DNA of 64,000 bases from Bacteroides uniformis (GCF_025147485.1 NZ_CP102263.1:2121501-2185500); one strand, 5' to 3'. Positions 36,921-45,556 are shown, numbered from the stretch's first letter. Translations and numbers: made by a program. Notes: a model not told the origin generated them from the letters alone.

Positions 36921-37614
36921 TTTTCAGTTTCCTTTCTATTTGCGCTACGGCGGGAACAAACATATAATCTTCTACCTGGCAGTGGGTGGCAAGGTCTTGT
37001 TCGCAGTTGAATATATCGAACAAGACCGCATTCAGGAGATTGTTGTTCTCCTTTTCCGGGTAGTATTTGATGATGATGTTCTTCAGCTCTTTCAGTTTGG
37101 TATCTATCTGATTATGTTTGCTGGCAAAAGTGGCAATGTTGTATTCATCCGATAGGTTGCCTTGGAGTAATTGCTCTACATAGGTGAATACGGCCTGGTT
37201 TTCATATTCCATGTGGCGGCGTACCTCCTTGGCATATTCATCGAAGAACTTCAGGATGAGGTAGGCTACATCGTTTGTACTGGAACAATCGATGGCTTCG
37301 ATGAGTTTGCGGCGGATGGCCGGCAGGTTGAAGTCGAGGAAATATGTGTGGGCACGCTTCAGATAATCCATAAGGGCGGGAATGGAAAAATCACTTTCAT
37401 TGCCGCTGTAAGAGTATTGTTCTTCGCTGATAAAGTTGGCTACGGCGAGGAATGTAGGGCAATCGACGCCTTGTGCTTCGCAGACGTCCTTCACGCTCTT
37501 GTCTCCGAATCCTAATGACAGTCCGAAGCGGCTCATCACCATTAATAAGGAGTAATTGTCACAGATGAGGTCGCTCATCTTGTCCGTGGAGCGGTACTTA
37601 TGTTGCTTATTCAT
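36910..37614 (-). CDS. RIC/ScdA-type hemerythrin-like iron-sulfur cluster repair protein
   Basis: A 234-residue protein. An N-terminal ScdA-like segment (DLICDNYSLLMVMSRFGLSL to VDCPTFLAVANF) replaces the usual Cys-rich region with few cysteines. A hemerythrin-like four-helix domain follows, with metal-ligand candidates in RAHTYFLDF, RHMEYENQAVF, KHNQIDTKL and HCQVEDYMFVP. RIC proteins hold a di-iron centre and restore iron-sulfur clusters after oxidative or nitrosative damage. The gene pair with a LuxR-type regulator is a plausible stress module. Both are on the minus strand, divergent from the BlaI gene. Confidence 0.8.
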   Translation of the reverse strand: MNKQHKYRSTDKMSDLICDNYSLLMVMSRFGLSLGFGDKSVKDVCEAQGVDCPTFLAVANFISEEQYSYSGNESDFSIPALMDYLKRAHTYFLDFNLPAIRRKLIEAIDCSSTNDVAYLILKFFDEYAKEVRRHMEYENQAVFTYVEQLLQGNLSDEYNIATFASKHNQIDTKLKELKNIIIKYYPEKENNNLLNAVLFDIFNCEQDLATHCQVEDYMFVPAVAQIERKLKNEQ

Positions 37615-37740
37615 TGTATGTTATTGTTTTTAATTCTCTGATTCGTGCGCAAAGTAACGGCTTTTATCCGAGAACTGCAATCACTATTAGTAGGTATTTT
37701 GCTTGTCGGGAGACGGTTGGAGACTGGTGTTTGCCGAATA

Positions 37741-37757
37741 AACTAAAAGCTTTAGTT
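37741..37757. promoter_or_regulatory. Candidate BlaI-type operator O1
   Basis: A perfect palindrome AACTAAA-AGC-TTTAGTT with 7-base arms. The same arms and 3-base gap occur again at 37785-37801. It lies in the intergenic region upstream of blaI. Confidence 0.7.
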
Positions 37758-37784
37758 TTATTTAACGAGAGAAATTAGTTTTTG

Positions 37785-37801
37785 AACTAAATAATTTAGT
37801 T
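37785..37801. promoter_or_regulatory. Candidate BlaI-type operator O2
   Basis: A perfect palindrome AACTAAA-TAA-TTTAGTT, identical arms to O1, 44 bases from it (about four helical turns) and ending 23 bases before ATG 37825. An additional TTAGTT half-site (37775-37780) forms a further inverted repeat with the left arm of O2. Confidence 0.75.
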
Positions 37802-37824
37802 ATTTGCGGAAAACAAAGAATGTT

Positions 37825-38187
37825 ATGAAAGGATTGACTGCAAAAGAAGAAGAAATCATGGGCTTTTTCTGGGAAAAGGGACCCTTGTTTGTGAAGGAAA
37901 TGCTGGCATTCTATGAAGAGCCGAAACCACATTTCAATACTTTGTCCACCATTGTGAGAGGATTGGAGGATAAGGGATTCCTGAGCCATCATACGTACGG
38001 CAACACGTATCAGTATTATGCGGTGGTCAGCGAGGAGGATTTCCGCAAGCGGACACTGAAGAACGTTATCAGCAAATATTTCAATAATTCCTATCTCAGC
38101 GCAGTGTCGTCTCTGGTGAAGGAAGAGGATATATCCCTGGAAGAACTGAAGCAGTTGATACAAGACGTGGAAAAGGGAAGGGACTGA
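37825..38187 (+). CDS. BlaI/MecI-family transcriptional repressor
   Basis: 120 residues from ATG 37825 (MKGLTAKEEEIMG); the frame opens at a TTG 21 bases earlier. The winged-helix domain reads LTAKEEEIMGFFWEKGPLFVKEM and NTLSTIVRGLEDKGFLSHH, followed by a helical dimerisation tail. Family members are cut by a BlaR1/MecR1 protease sensor; a BlaR1-like gene lies two genes downstream. Two identical palindromes sit just upstream, so it probably represses its own operon. A link to beta-lactams is not implied: no beta-lactamase gene is near, and the downstream proteins are thioredoxin-like. Confidence 0.88.
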   Translation: MKGLTAKEEEIMGFFWEKGPLFVKEMLAFYEEPKPHFNTLSTIVRGLEDKGFLSHHTYGNTYQYYAVVSEEDFRKRTLKNVISKYFNNSYLSAVSSLVKEEDISLEELKQLIQDVEKGRD

Positions 38188-38216
38188 GATTGTTGAGGCT
38201 CTAATAACTCTGGCTT

Positions 38217-40082
38217 ATGAAAAACATCGGATTGGTTTGTTTGCTGCTGGTAAGTATTTGCTGCGGATTGCAGGCAAAGAAAATCGTAAAGGTACCCTAT
38301 TTCATGGCATGCAATACGCGTAGCATTGAAGTGGAGCAAGTGACGCTTGGAAAAGATACGACCTGGCTGGCGGTGAGGCTTTATGGCATGCAGGGCGATA
38401 GGGTCAGGATTGATTCGACAGCTGTGTTGCGGGCATCCGGAAAGGATTACGGATATTTGGGAAATACCGGTTTTGCCAGGGATGAATGGACGCATATTCC
38501 CGCTTCCGGTGAAATGACTGCTGTTTTGAAGTTTAGTCCGCTTCCGATGGATACTGAGAGCTTTGATTTTGTAGAGACACCGGACAGTGATGAAGGATGG
38601 GTAATTTATGGTATACAGCTCAACGGAGAGAAACCTCGGGTGGATATTCCCGAACGTTTGCGGAATAAGAAACCGGATGAGGTTTTGCCATTGCCCGGAC
38701 CGGAATTGAATATGGGAAAGACTGTCATAAAGGGGCAGATATTGGGGTATAAACCGGAGTATGGAGTGACGTTACGCTACTATGACTCGCCTTGGTTCTT
38801 CATGTATTTCACCGGTAAGGACTTGAAGATAGCGGAGGATGGCACGTTCCGTTATGAGACAGAGGTGCTGTTGCCGAGCGGTGCTACGCTGTGGATATCC
38901 CGTTCGAAAATAGAATTGTTTCTCGTTCCGGGTGGAGAACTGGATGTCACAATCAATCTGCCTGAAATATTCTATTCGCAAAGCCGTCTTTTAAGCCGGA
39001 AAAGGGATGGTGTAACGGACAACTGTGTTTGGTTTGAAGGAGACTATGCCGGTCTGAATACCGAGTTGCTGCGGTTCGGTGAAATGAAAAGCTTATCGGG
39101 AGCTGATGATTTTTATGCAGATATTTGTGGGATGACTCCGCAGGCATATAAAAAGTATCTGTTCAGGCATTATGAAGATATGCAAAAGAAACTTGTAAAA
39201 AACAAGGATATGAGCCAGGCTTGCCGTACTTATATCCGGGCAAATCTGGATATGAATCTGTTCAGCCTTATCTATAATTACAAGAGTAACCTTAGTTATG
39301 CCCCGATGCTTTCGGGCAGGAAGGGGGTGAAAAGGGCGGACATGACGGTGGACAGTACCTCATACTTCAAGGAAATACTGCAACTGGATATTCTGCATAC
39401 CCCCGAACAGAAATATTACAATTATTATACGGACTTTGTGAAGACCGCTACCGGAAATTTCCGGGATAAGTTTGTGCAAGACCCTCTTTGGCCGGACATG
39501 CTTCTTGCCGGGCGTGCTTCCCGTAATCTGAGCAAGTACATGCCTTTGACTGAGGAAGAGCGTCGGACGGTGGACAGCATCGCTTCTCCCGACCTCAGGC
39601 AATTGTTCCTGATGAGAAACGGGAGGATTGAAGCCGAACTGAAATCAGAGTTGGAAGCTACTAAGGGAAAGACCGGATATAAGATTGTTGAGGTGGAAAA
39701 GGAGGTAGCGGCAGACAGTTTGTTGCAGGTCATTACTCGTCCTTATCGTGGCAAGATGGTACTGGTGGATATGTGGAACACCTGGTGTGGTCCTTGTATG
39801 CGGGCCATGAAAAGCCTGAAACCGTTGAAAGAGGAGCTGAAAGAGGTGGTTTATCTATATATTGTCGACGAAACATCTCCTGAAGGAAAATGGAAAGTAA
39901 TGATACCGGATATACCCGGTATTCACTGTCGCATTAGCAATGAGCAAAGTACGGCATTGGCAAAGCTGTACGAATATCCGGGTATCCCGACCTATTTCGT
40001 CGTGAACCGTGAAGGAGATATTTCCTACAAAGCAACCGGATTTCCCGGAGTGGAGATGCTACGGAATGAACTGACCAAGTAA
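38217..40082 (+). CDS. Exported thioredoxin-domain (TlpA-like) protein with large N-terminal region
   Basis: A 621-residue protein with a signal peptide (CGLQAK end, about 1-20). A long N-terminal region without a recognised family (about 21-480) carries beta-rich and helical parts. The C-terminal thioredoxin-like domain has the redox motif WCGPC (in WNTWCGPCMRAM, about 521-533) and a cis-Pro segment YPGIPTYFVV. It probably reduces or isomerises disulfides in periplasmic proteins. It lies between BlaI and the BlaR1-like gene, so expression is likely under BlaI control. The same locus has a second TlpA-like gene at 42227. Confidence 0.8.
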   Translation: MKNIGLVCLLLVSICCGLQAKKIVKVPYFMACNTRSIEVEQVTLGKDTTWLAVRLYGMQGDRVRIDSTAVLRASGKDYGYLGNTGFARDEWTHIPASGEMTAVLKFSPLPMDTESFDFVETPDSDEGWVIYGIQLNGEKPRVDIPERLRNKKPDEVLPLPGPELNMGKTVIKGQILGYKPEYGVTLRYYDSPWFFMYFTGKDLKIAEDGTFRYETEVLLPSGATLWISRSKIELFLVPGGELDVTINLPEIFYSQSRLLSRKRDGVTDNCVWFEGDYAGLNTELLRFGEMKSLSGADDFYADICGMTPQAYKKYLFRHYEDMQKKLVKNKDMSQACRTYIRANLDMNLFSLIYNYKSNLSYAPMLSGRKGVKRADMTVDSTSYFKEILQLDILHTPEQKYYNYYTDFVKTATGNFRDKFVQDPLWPDMLLAGRASRNLSKYMPLTEEERRTVDSIASPDLRQLFLMRNGRIEAELKSELEATKGKTGYKIVEVEKEVAADSLLQVITRPYRGKMVLVDMWNTWCGPCMRAMKSLKPLKEELKEVVYLYIVDETSPEGKWKVMIPDIPGIHCRISNEQSTALAKLYEYPGIPTYFVVNREGDISYKATGFPGVEMLRNELTK

Positions 40083-40083
40083 C

Positions 40084-40127
40084 TGTAAATAGTAAATAGT
40101 AAATCGTAAATCCCTAAATAGTAAATA
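40084..40127. repeat. Low-complexity (A/C)GTAAAT tandem repeat in a gene gap
   Basis: About five copies of a 7-base unit close to AGTAAAT/CGTAAAT run between the TlpA-like gene and the BlaR1-like gene. A similar tract lies at 25929-25960 before the ribbon-helix-helix gene. The repeats have no clear function; they may be spacers or slip-prone tracts affecting the distance to the start codon. Confidence 0.6.
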
Positions 40128-40132
40128 ATTCC

Positions 40133-42214
40133 ATGGGTCTGTTTTTTGTTTATATACTCAAATCTTCTGTTTGCCTGGCGATATTCTATTTGTTTTATCG
40201 CTTGTTGCTGGCACGCGAGACGTTTCATCGTTTCAACCGTTTTTCATTGTTGGGCATTTTGCTGTTGTCCTGCCTATTGCCTTTGGTAGAGGTAAGTGTG
40301 AAGCAGGAGACGGAAGTGCACCAGACGATGCTGACATTGGAGCAGTTGCTGATGATGGCAGATGCAGTGAATGCCACTGAGGCCGGAGCAAGGGCTGAAA
40401 CGGCAACAGTCACCTGGATACAAGTGGCGCTGCTTGTCTATCTGGCAGGAATCGTTTTCTTTGCCTTCCGCAACGTATATTCGTTGGTACGGTTACTGAT
40501 GTTGCTGAAATCGGGTAAAAAAGAGGATATTGGCAGCTACTTACCGGGCAGGAAAGAGCGCGTTACTTTGATTGTACACAACTGTGACATCGCTCCGTTC
40601 AGTTGGATGGGATATATTGTCATTTCACGGAAAGACTTGGAGGAGAACGGACGGGAAATCCTTATCCACGAGCTTGCCCATATCCATAACCGCCATTCCT
40701 GGGACTTGCTGGTGGCTGATGTCTGCATTTTCTTTCAGTGGTTCAATCCGGCATCATGGCTCCTGAAGCAGGAATTGCAGAATATCCATGAGTTTGAAGC
40801 GGATGAAACGGTGATAAAGGAGGGTGTGGATGCAAAACAGTATCAACTATTATTAATAAAAAAAGCTGTCGGCACAAGGCTCTACTCTATGGCCAACAGC
40901 TTTAATCACAGTAAACTTAAAAAACGTATCACTATGATGTTAAAAGAAAAATCAAGCCCGTGGGCACGTTTGAAGTATCTTTATGTACTTCCGGTAGCTG
41001 CCATTGCAGTGACAGCTTTTGCCCGTCCCGAAGTCTCCGATAAAGTGGAGAAGATTTCAAGCGTCAAAGTTAACGATTTGGCTGCAATTGTAGAAACAAA
41101 AGTGGCGGAAAGTGCAGGTGACACTACGAAGCCTGCCGATGTGAAGTATGTACCGGCGGAAGTCCGCAAGCGGTTGAAGGGAACTCTGGTCTTCGAGGTG
41201 GCAGAGGAGATGCCGGAATTTCCCGGCGGCGGAATGAGTGCTTTCATGGATTATATCAAGACGAATATGCGTTATCCGGCATCTGCCAAAGAGAACGGTA
41301 CGCAGGGACGGGTCACTGTCCAGTTTGTGGTGGATGAAGATGGAAGCATCAAGGACTCCAAGGTGCTCCGTTCTGTGGATAAGGATATGGATGCCGAGGC
41401 GCTGCGATTGATAAACACTATGCCGAAGTGGAAGCCGGGGAGACAGAAGGGGCAGCCGGTGGCTGTGAAATTTACGGTGCCGGTGATGTTCAGGCTGGAC
41501 GACGACAAACTTGAAAAAACTTCTTCTGCCAATGGTATTACAGTTGAAGGATATGCAGGTAATGGGAAAGAGCCATTGTATATTGTGGATGGAAAAGAGG
41601 TGACGCCATCTGTCATGAGTGCATTGAATCCTGATAAGATAGAACGTGTAACGGTTTTGAAAGATAAATCTGCCACGGATTTATATGGAGAAGAGGGACA
41701 GAATGGCGTTGTTCTGATAACCCTGAAACAAGGAACTCCGGGTATGGTTATCCGCCGGGGTAATGAGGTGGCAGAGAATGCTAAAGTACAGCATAAGAGT
41801 AGTCTTGATTTAATAAAGACTGTCTATATTGATGGAGAAAAGGTTGACTTGGGTACTAAAACTATCGATGATTTAATACCTGCCGAGAATATTGAGGGTA
41901 TTGAGGTGAAGAAAGAGGCAGGTGGAAAAGGTGAGATTTACATCACTACTAAAAAAACTAAAGCTGTAGAAAAGACCATTGCCAAAGGCAATATGAAAGT
42001 GGAAGGCAAAGTGGTGGATGAGCAGGGTGAGCCTGTTATCGGTGCGGCTGTTCTGATAGAAGGTACCACTACGGGAAGCGTTACCGATGTCAATGGCAAT
42101 TTTGTCCTTTCTGTACCTTCTAAGGATGCTGTATTGGTTGTTTCGTATATAGGTATGGCTACCGGCAAAGTGAAGGTGCAGCCCAAGCTTACGATTACGC
42201 TGAAAAGTGAATAG
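40133..42214 (+). CDS. BlaR1-type M56 peptidase fused to TonB C-terminal, plug-like and carboxypeptidase-regulatory-like domains
   Basis: A 693-residue protein. The N-terminal part has about four membrane helices and the M56 zinc motif HELAH (His179, Glu180, His183) with a downstream EFEADE; this is the BlaR1/MecR1 protease module that would cleave BlaI. Instead of a beta-lactam sensor, the C-terminal side carries a TonB C-terminal domain (about 350-450: RVTVQFVVDEDGSIKDSKVL, KPGRQKGQPVAVKF), a TonB-receptor plug-like segment (IVDGKEVTPSVMSALNPDKI, ATDLYGEEGQNGVVLITLK) and a final carboxypeptidase-like domain (about 620-693). What the extracytoplasmic part senses is unknown, perhaps outer-membrane assembly or a partner receptor. 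Confidence 0.82.
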   Translation: MGLFFVYILKSSVCLAIFYLFYRLLLARETFHRFNRFSLLGILLLSCLLPLVEVSVKQETEVHQTMLTLEQLLMMADAVNATEAGARAETATVTWIQVALLVYLAGIVFFAFRNVYSLVRLLMLLKSGKKEDIGSYLPGRKERVTLIVHNCDIAPFSWMGYIVISRKDLEENGREILIHELAHIHNRHSWDLLVADVCIFFQWFNPASWLLKQELQNIHEFEADETVIKEGVDAKQYQLLLIKKAVGTRLYSMANSFNHSKLKKRITMMLKEKSSPWARLKYLYVLPVAAIAVTAFARPEVSDKVEKISSVKVNDLAAIVETKVAESAGDTTKPADVKYVPAEVRKRLKGTLVFEVAEEMPEFPGGGMSAFMDYIKTNMRYPASAKENGTQGRVTVQFVVDEDGSIKDSKVLRSVDKDMDAEALRLINTMPKWKPGRQKGQPVAVKFTVPVMFRLDDDKLEKTSSANGITVEGYAGNGKEPLYIVDGKEVTPSVMSALNPDKIERVTVLKDKSATDLYGEEGQNGVVLITLKQGTPGMVIRRGNEVAENAKVQHKSSLDLIKTVYIDGEKVDLGTKTIDDLIPAENIEGIEVKKEAGGKGEIYITTKKTKAVEKTIAKGNMKVEGKVVDEQGEPVIGAAVLIEGTTTGSVTDVNGNFVLSVPSKDAVLVVSYIGMATGKVKVQPKLTITLKSE

Positions 42215-42226
42215 TCTCTAACAATT

Positions 42227-42997
42227 ATGATAAGGAAAATTCTCTCTTTGTTTCTGATTCTGGTAGCTGTGGGGGCAGGGCTTTGCTCTGCCCAGACAGC
42301 CGGTAAGAAATATTATTTGGTGGGCGGGCTTTTCTTCGAAGGCATGCCGCCTGGTGTGGGTTCGGACAACGTGGCGGCTTTCATAATACATGAGGACGGC
42401 GCGAGACACGAGGTTACGGAACTCCGCTTGCGCAAGGGCATTGTGCTGTCTGAGGAGGTGAGAGAATATGCTACTCCTGCCGACGAGGTGCCTGGTGCGG
42501 AAGCTTTCTTGATGAGTTACCGTGGAGGAACGGGGAAGAAGTTGCCGATAGGCGGTGCCGTACAGACTTTGAAGAAGGAAGAATGGATAGGAAAGGCTTT
42601 TCCGGAATTCAAAGTGAAAGACATAGAAGGACAGGAGTGGAGCAAGGCCGATGTGACGGGACGTCCTATGGTCTTGAACTTCTGGTATACCGGCTGTGGT
42701 CCTTGTATCCGTGAAATGCCGGAGCTGAACAAATGGATAGAAGTCTATCCTGATGTAACCTATCTTGCTACGACTTTTGACAGTGCTGCACAAATAAAGA
42801 AAATTGTAGAGAGCCGTCCTTTCCTCTTTACCCAGATAGCCGATGACTTGTTTTTCTTCGAGACCTTTCATGTGAGTGGTATGCCGGTCACTATACTGGT
42901 GGATAAGAAAGGCATTATCCGTCATATAGAACAAGGTACTGGAACTGCGAAACTTCGGTATATGCAGGATAAGTTGCAGAAACTTGTCAGCGAATAA
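42227..42997 (+). CDS. TlpA-family disulfide reductase
   Basis: A 256-residue exported protein (signal peptide ending CSAQT). The N-terminal about 100 residues are unassigned; a thioredoxin-like domain follows with the CxxC motif GCGPC in WYTGCGPCIREMPEL and cis-Pro segment GMPVTILVD. It is shorter than the 621-residue homologue in the same cluster. The gene starts 12 bases after the BlaR1-like gene, giving a BlaI - TlpA-like - BlaR1-like - TlpA order, all probably one regulon responding to envelope redox stress. The last chromosomal gene before the element is 100 bases away. Confidence 0.85.
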   Translation: MIRKILSLFLILVAVGAGLCSAQTAGKKYYLVGGLFFEGMPPGVGSDNVAAFIIHEDGARHEVTELRLRKGIVLSEEVREYATPADEVPGAEAFLMSYRGGTGKKLPIGGAVQTLKKEEWIGKAFPEFKVKDIEGQEWSKADVTGRPMVLNFWYTGCGPCIREMPELNKWIEVYPDVTYLATTFDSAAQIKKIVESRPFLFTQIADDLFFFETFHVSGMPVTILVDKKGIIRHIEQGTGTAKLRYMQDKLQKLVSE

Positions 42998-43098
42998 TTC
43001 TTTCCTGATGAATAGGGGATAAGGATTTCAGAGGATTTCTTTTGCCCTTTCACAGATTATCATACCTTTGCGAATATAAATCTAAGGAAGGCAAGGTT

Positions 43099-43467
43099 AT
43101 GATAAAACATCTTTTTTTAATATGGGGACTGCTTGCGGCACTCACTGCTGAGCCGGTTCTGGCTTGTACATCTGCCGTCGTTTCTGGAAAGGTTACTCCT
43201 GACGGCCGTCCGTTGCTATGGAAAAACCGTGATACGGACTATCTGCGAAATCATGTTGCTTATATAAAAGGGGAGAAGTATAACTTCATTGCCGATGTGA
43301 ATAGTGCTAACTTTCCTGCCTTGAAAGTGCATATAAAAGTGTTTGAGAGAAGAATGAGGAAAGTTTACTGGTTATCAGTTACTTTCCTCATTTTGGTTAA
43401 AAGTGGCGAGGACAGACGAAGACAGGAATACGACAAGATGAGACAGAGGAACGTTACCTATCCGTAA
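43099..43467 (+). pseudogene. Interrupted Ntn-hydrolase (C45/choloylglycine-hydrolase-like) gene
   Basis: The frame begins with ATG 43099 (AAGGAAGG upstream), a signal peptide and then the nucleophile Cys23 in LACTSAVVSG, followed by a typical substrate-pocket motif LLWKNRDTD. After about residue 76 (NFPALK, base 43326) the sequence no longer fits the family and a further 46 unrelated residues lead to a stop at 43467. Full members have about 300-400 residues, so most of the protein, including the later catalytic residues, is gone. The break coincides with the start of the mobile element, so the gene was most likely split by insertion and its other half should lie beyond the window's right edge. 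Confidence 0.8.
43353..43394. terminator. Strong hairpin at the left end of the element
   Basis: AATGAGGAAAGT (43353-43364) and ACTTTCCTCATT (43381-43392) form a perfect 12-base-pair stem with a 16-base loop, and TT follows. It could be a terminator shielding the element from the interrupted host gene, or a fold recognised during recombination. Confidence 0.6.
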
Positions 43468-43586
43468 CCTATACCCCCAATGGTGAATGTTGAGGTTCGG
43501 AAGAATAAGGAAGGTTACGAATTGAATTTGAATGCTCTGATTTATAGTGAGTTACTAATGAGCAACGTAAGATTTTTGGTTACGAA
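43461..43586. repeat. Repeated GGTTACGRA motifs, candidate integrase arm sites
   Basis: GGTTACGAA occurs at 43513-43521 and 43578-43586 (65 bases apart), and a related inverted copy, TCCGTAACC, lies at 43461-43469. More GTTAC words sit at about 43378 and 43452. Repeats of this kind between an element end and its integrase gene are often arm-type binding sites. No gene is seen in the 43400-43671 stretch. Confidence 0.4.
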
Positions 43587-43671
43587 CCAAATTTGCCGTG
43601 TTCTGCCGTGAAATGCGTAGCAAGAAAAGACTCTTCATGTATTAATTTTGAACGCAAAAAAGAATGACGTT

Positions 43672-44937
43672 ATGAAGAGTACATTTTCAATTATCTTCTA
43701 CCTCAAAAGACAGGTAGTAAAGAAAGACGGTACTGTTCCAGTTATGGGACGTATCACAGTGGACGGAACACAGGCACAGTTCAGTTGCAAGATGACTGTG
43801 AATCCCAATTTGTGGGACACCAAGGGCGGACGCATGACTGGAAAAAGTATGCAAGCCTTGGAGGTGAACCGCAAACTGGACAAAATGCGTGTGAGTATCA
43901 GCAAGCATTATCAGGAGATAATAGATCGAGACAACTTTGTCTCTGCCGACAAGGTTAAGAACGCTTTTCTTGGATTGGAGTATCGCTGCCATACCTTGAT
44001 GAAAGTCTATGAGCAAAGCAGGGATGAAATGGAAAAACAATACAAGGCTGGCATGAAATCTTTGAGCACATTCACAAAATATAGAATCGGTTGTGCTTAC
44101 GTGGGCGAGTTTTTGCAGTCGCATTACCGTGTAAAGGACATTGCCTTGAAAGAATTGTCCCTGCCGTTTATTACGAACTATGAGACATTCCTTAGAATAG
44201 ACAAGCAACTGAAGATAAATTCCGCAATGGTGTTTGTCCGTAATCTCCGTGCCATGATTTTTCGGGCGATTGATAACGAGTGGCTCGTCAAAGACCCTTT
44301 CAGACGATACGAGTACAAGAACGAGGAAACAACAAGGGAGATTCTGACAAAAGAAGAAATTCACCTGTTGATGGAAACTCCTATCACCAGAAAGCATATG
44401 GGGTTGGTGCGTGACTTGTATCTATTCTGCTGTTTCACAGGTCTCGCATTCATTGACCTGTACAACTTGAAGGAAGAGAACATCAAGACATTTTTTGACG
44501 ATGGCGAGTGGATTGTTATCCACCGACAGAAGACAGGAACGGAAGCCGACATCAAGTTGCTTGACTATCCCAAGCAGATAATGGAGAAACATCGTGGATT
44601 GTGCAAGGATGGCAGAGTCTTTCCTGTACCACCTTATAGAAGTTGTCTGCGTTCGCTCAAAAGATTGGGAAAGAAATGCGGTATCACCAAGCCACTTTCC
44701 TGGCATGTCTCAAGGCACTCGTTCGCAACCTCGGTTTGCCTCTCCAATGGTGTACCAATAGAAACAGTAAGTTCCATGCTTGGTCACAAAGACATCAAGA
44801 CCACGCAAGTGTACGCCAAGATTACCAAGGAAAAGTTGAGCAAGGATGTAGAAAAGTTGTCCCAACAACTCAATCACATTGAGGAATTCACATTCGGGAA
44901 TATTTGCAGCGATAATACGAACACAAAAAAGGCATAG
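43672..44937 (+). CDS. Tyrosine recombinase/integrase of the mobilizable element
   Basis: 421 residues from ATG 43672 (MKSTFSIIFYLKRQ); the frame starts at a TTG 24 bases before. An arm-type DNA-binding region opens the protein (about 1-95), followed by a SAM-like core-binding domain (about 105-200) and a catalytic domain. Catalytic residues seen are Lys in HRQKTGTEAD, His and Arg in HVSRHSFAT, His in SSMLGHKD and the nucleophile Tyr in TTQVYAKIT. The first Arg position reads FTGLAFIDL, that is Ala instead of Arg; the same loss is known in several Bacteroides integrases such as the CTnDOT type. It drives insertion and excision of the element. Confidence 0.9.
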   Translation: MKSTFSIIFYLKRQVVKKDGTVPVMGRITVDGTQAQFSCKMTVNPNLWDTKGGRMTGKSMQALEVNRKLDKMRVSISKHYQEIIDRDNFVSADKVKNAFLGLEYRCHTLMKVYEQSRDEMEKQYKAGMKSLSTFTKYRIGCAYVGEFLQSHYRVKDIALKELSLPFITNYETFLRIDKQLKINSAMVFVRNLRAMIFRAIDNEWLVKDPFRRYEYKNEETTREILTKEEIHLLMETPITRKHMGLVRDLYLFCCFTGLAFIDLYNLKEENIKTFFDDGEWIVIHRQKTGTEADIKLLDYPKQIMEKHRGLCKDGRVFPVPPYRSCLRSLKRLGKKCGITKPLSWHVSRHSFATSVCLSNGVPIETVSSMLGHKDIKTTQVYAKITKEKLSKDVEKLSQQLNHIEEFTFGNICSDNTNTKKA

Positions 44938-44938
44938 T

Positions 44939-45334
44939 ATGAAACGACAAGTGATAACAATACAAGAAGATATGGTCATCTACGCCCCACATCATGGTGA
45001 GGTGTGGATGACTGTTTGGGAGATTGCCGAACTGTTGAATGTAACAGGGACAGCAGTGAAGAATACCATCAAGCGCATTTGGAAACAAAGTGTGCTGAAA
45101 GATTTCCAGCATTCTCAATACGTCAAACTTGAAAATGGATATTCTGCGCATGTCTATGGTATGGAAGTGATTATCGACATAGCACTTCAAATGGATACAT
45201 ACCAAGCATTGCTTTTTAGAAGATGGCTTGTTGAAAAGATAGGAAATCGCAAAGAATGTCAAGCTACTTCAGGAAAGCAGGGGCGAACGACGATTATCGT
45301 GATGAATGGAACGATGCCGAGAGGTATCAGTTAA
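44939..45334 (+). CDS. Small HTH protein following the integrase
   Basis: 131 residues from ATG 44939, which overlaps nothing but starts one base after the integrase stop. The segment EVWMTVWEIAELLNVTGTAV followed by KNTIKRIWKQ reads as a helix-turn-helix, similar to the N-terminal part of RhuM-like proteins. The C-terminal part (HVYGMEVIIDIALQMDTYQA) may aid dimer formation. Such genes often follow integrases in Bacteroides mobile elements. It could be an excision or control factor; no more can be said. Confidence 0.65.
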   Translation: MKRQVITIQEDMVIYAPHHGEVWMTVWEIAELLNVTGTAVKNTIKRIWKQSVLKDFQHSQYVKLENGYSAHVYGMEVIIDIALQMDTYQALLFRRWLVEKIGNRKECQATSGKQGRTTIIVMNGTMPRGIS

Positions 45335-45556
45335 GCATTACACCTTAGTTATATAATAGCGTACAGAGAAGAAATACCAAATGGTTGTATCACTCTGTGC
45401 GCTTTTTGCTTTCTATTTGTAGCGCAGTTTGCATATTTTAGAATGTTTGTCATCTATTACGGTGCGCTTTCTTACACAAAATAATCGAGATATTCAAGCG
45501 AATTGGCTTAAATAGTCTTAAATTTGTGTTGCAGTATTTATATTTCCTACCATTTC

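Noticed and set aside
37825..42997. Beta-lactam resistance locus
   Set aside because: BlaI and M56 protease are present, but there is no beta-lactamase or penicillin-binding domain; the domains point to envelope sensing.
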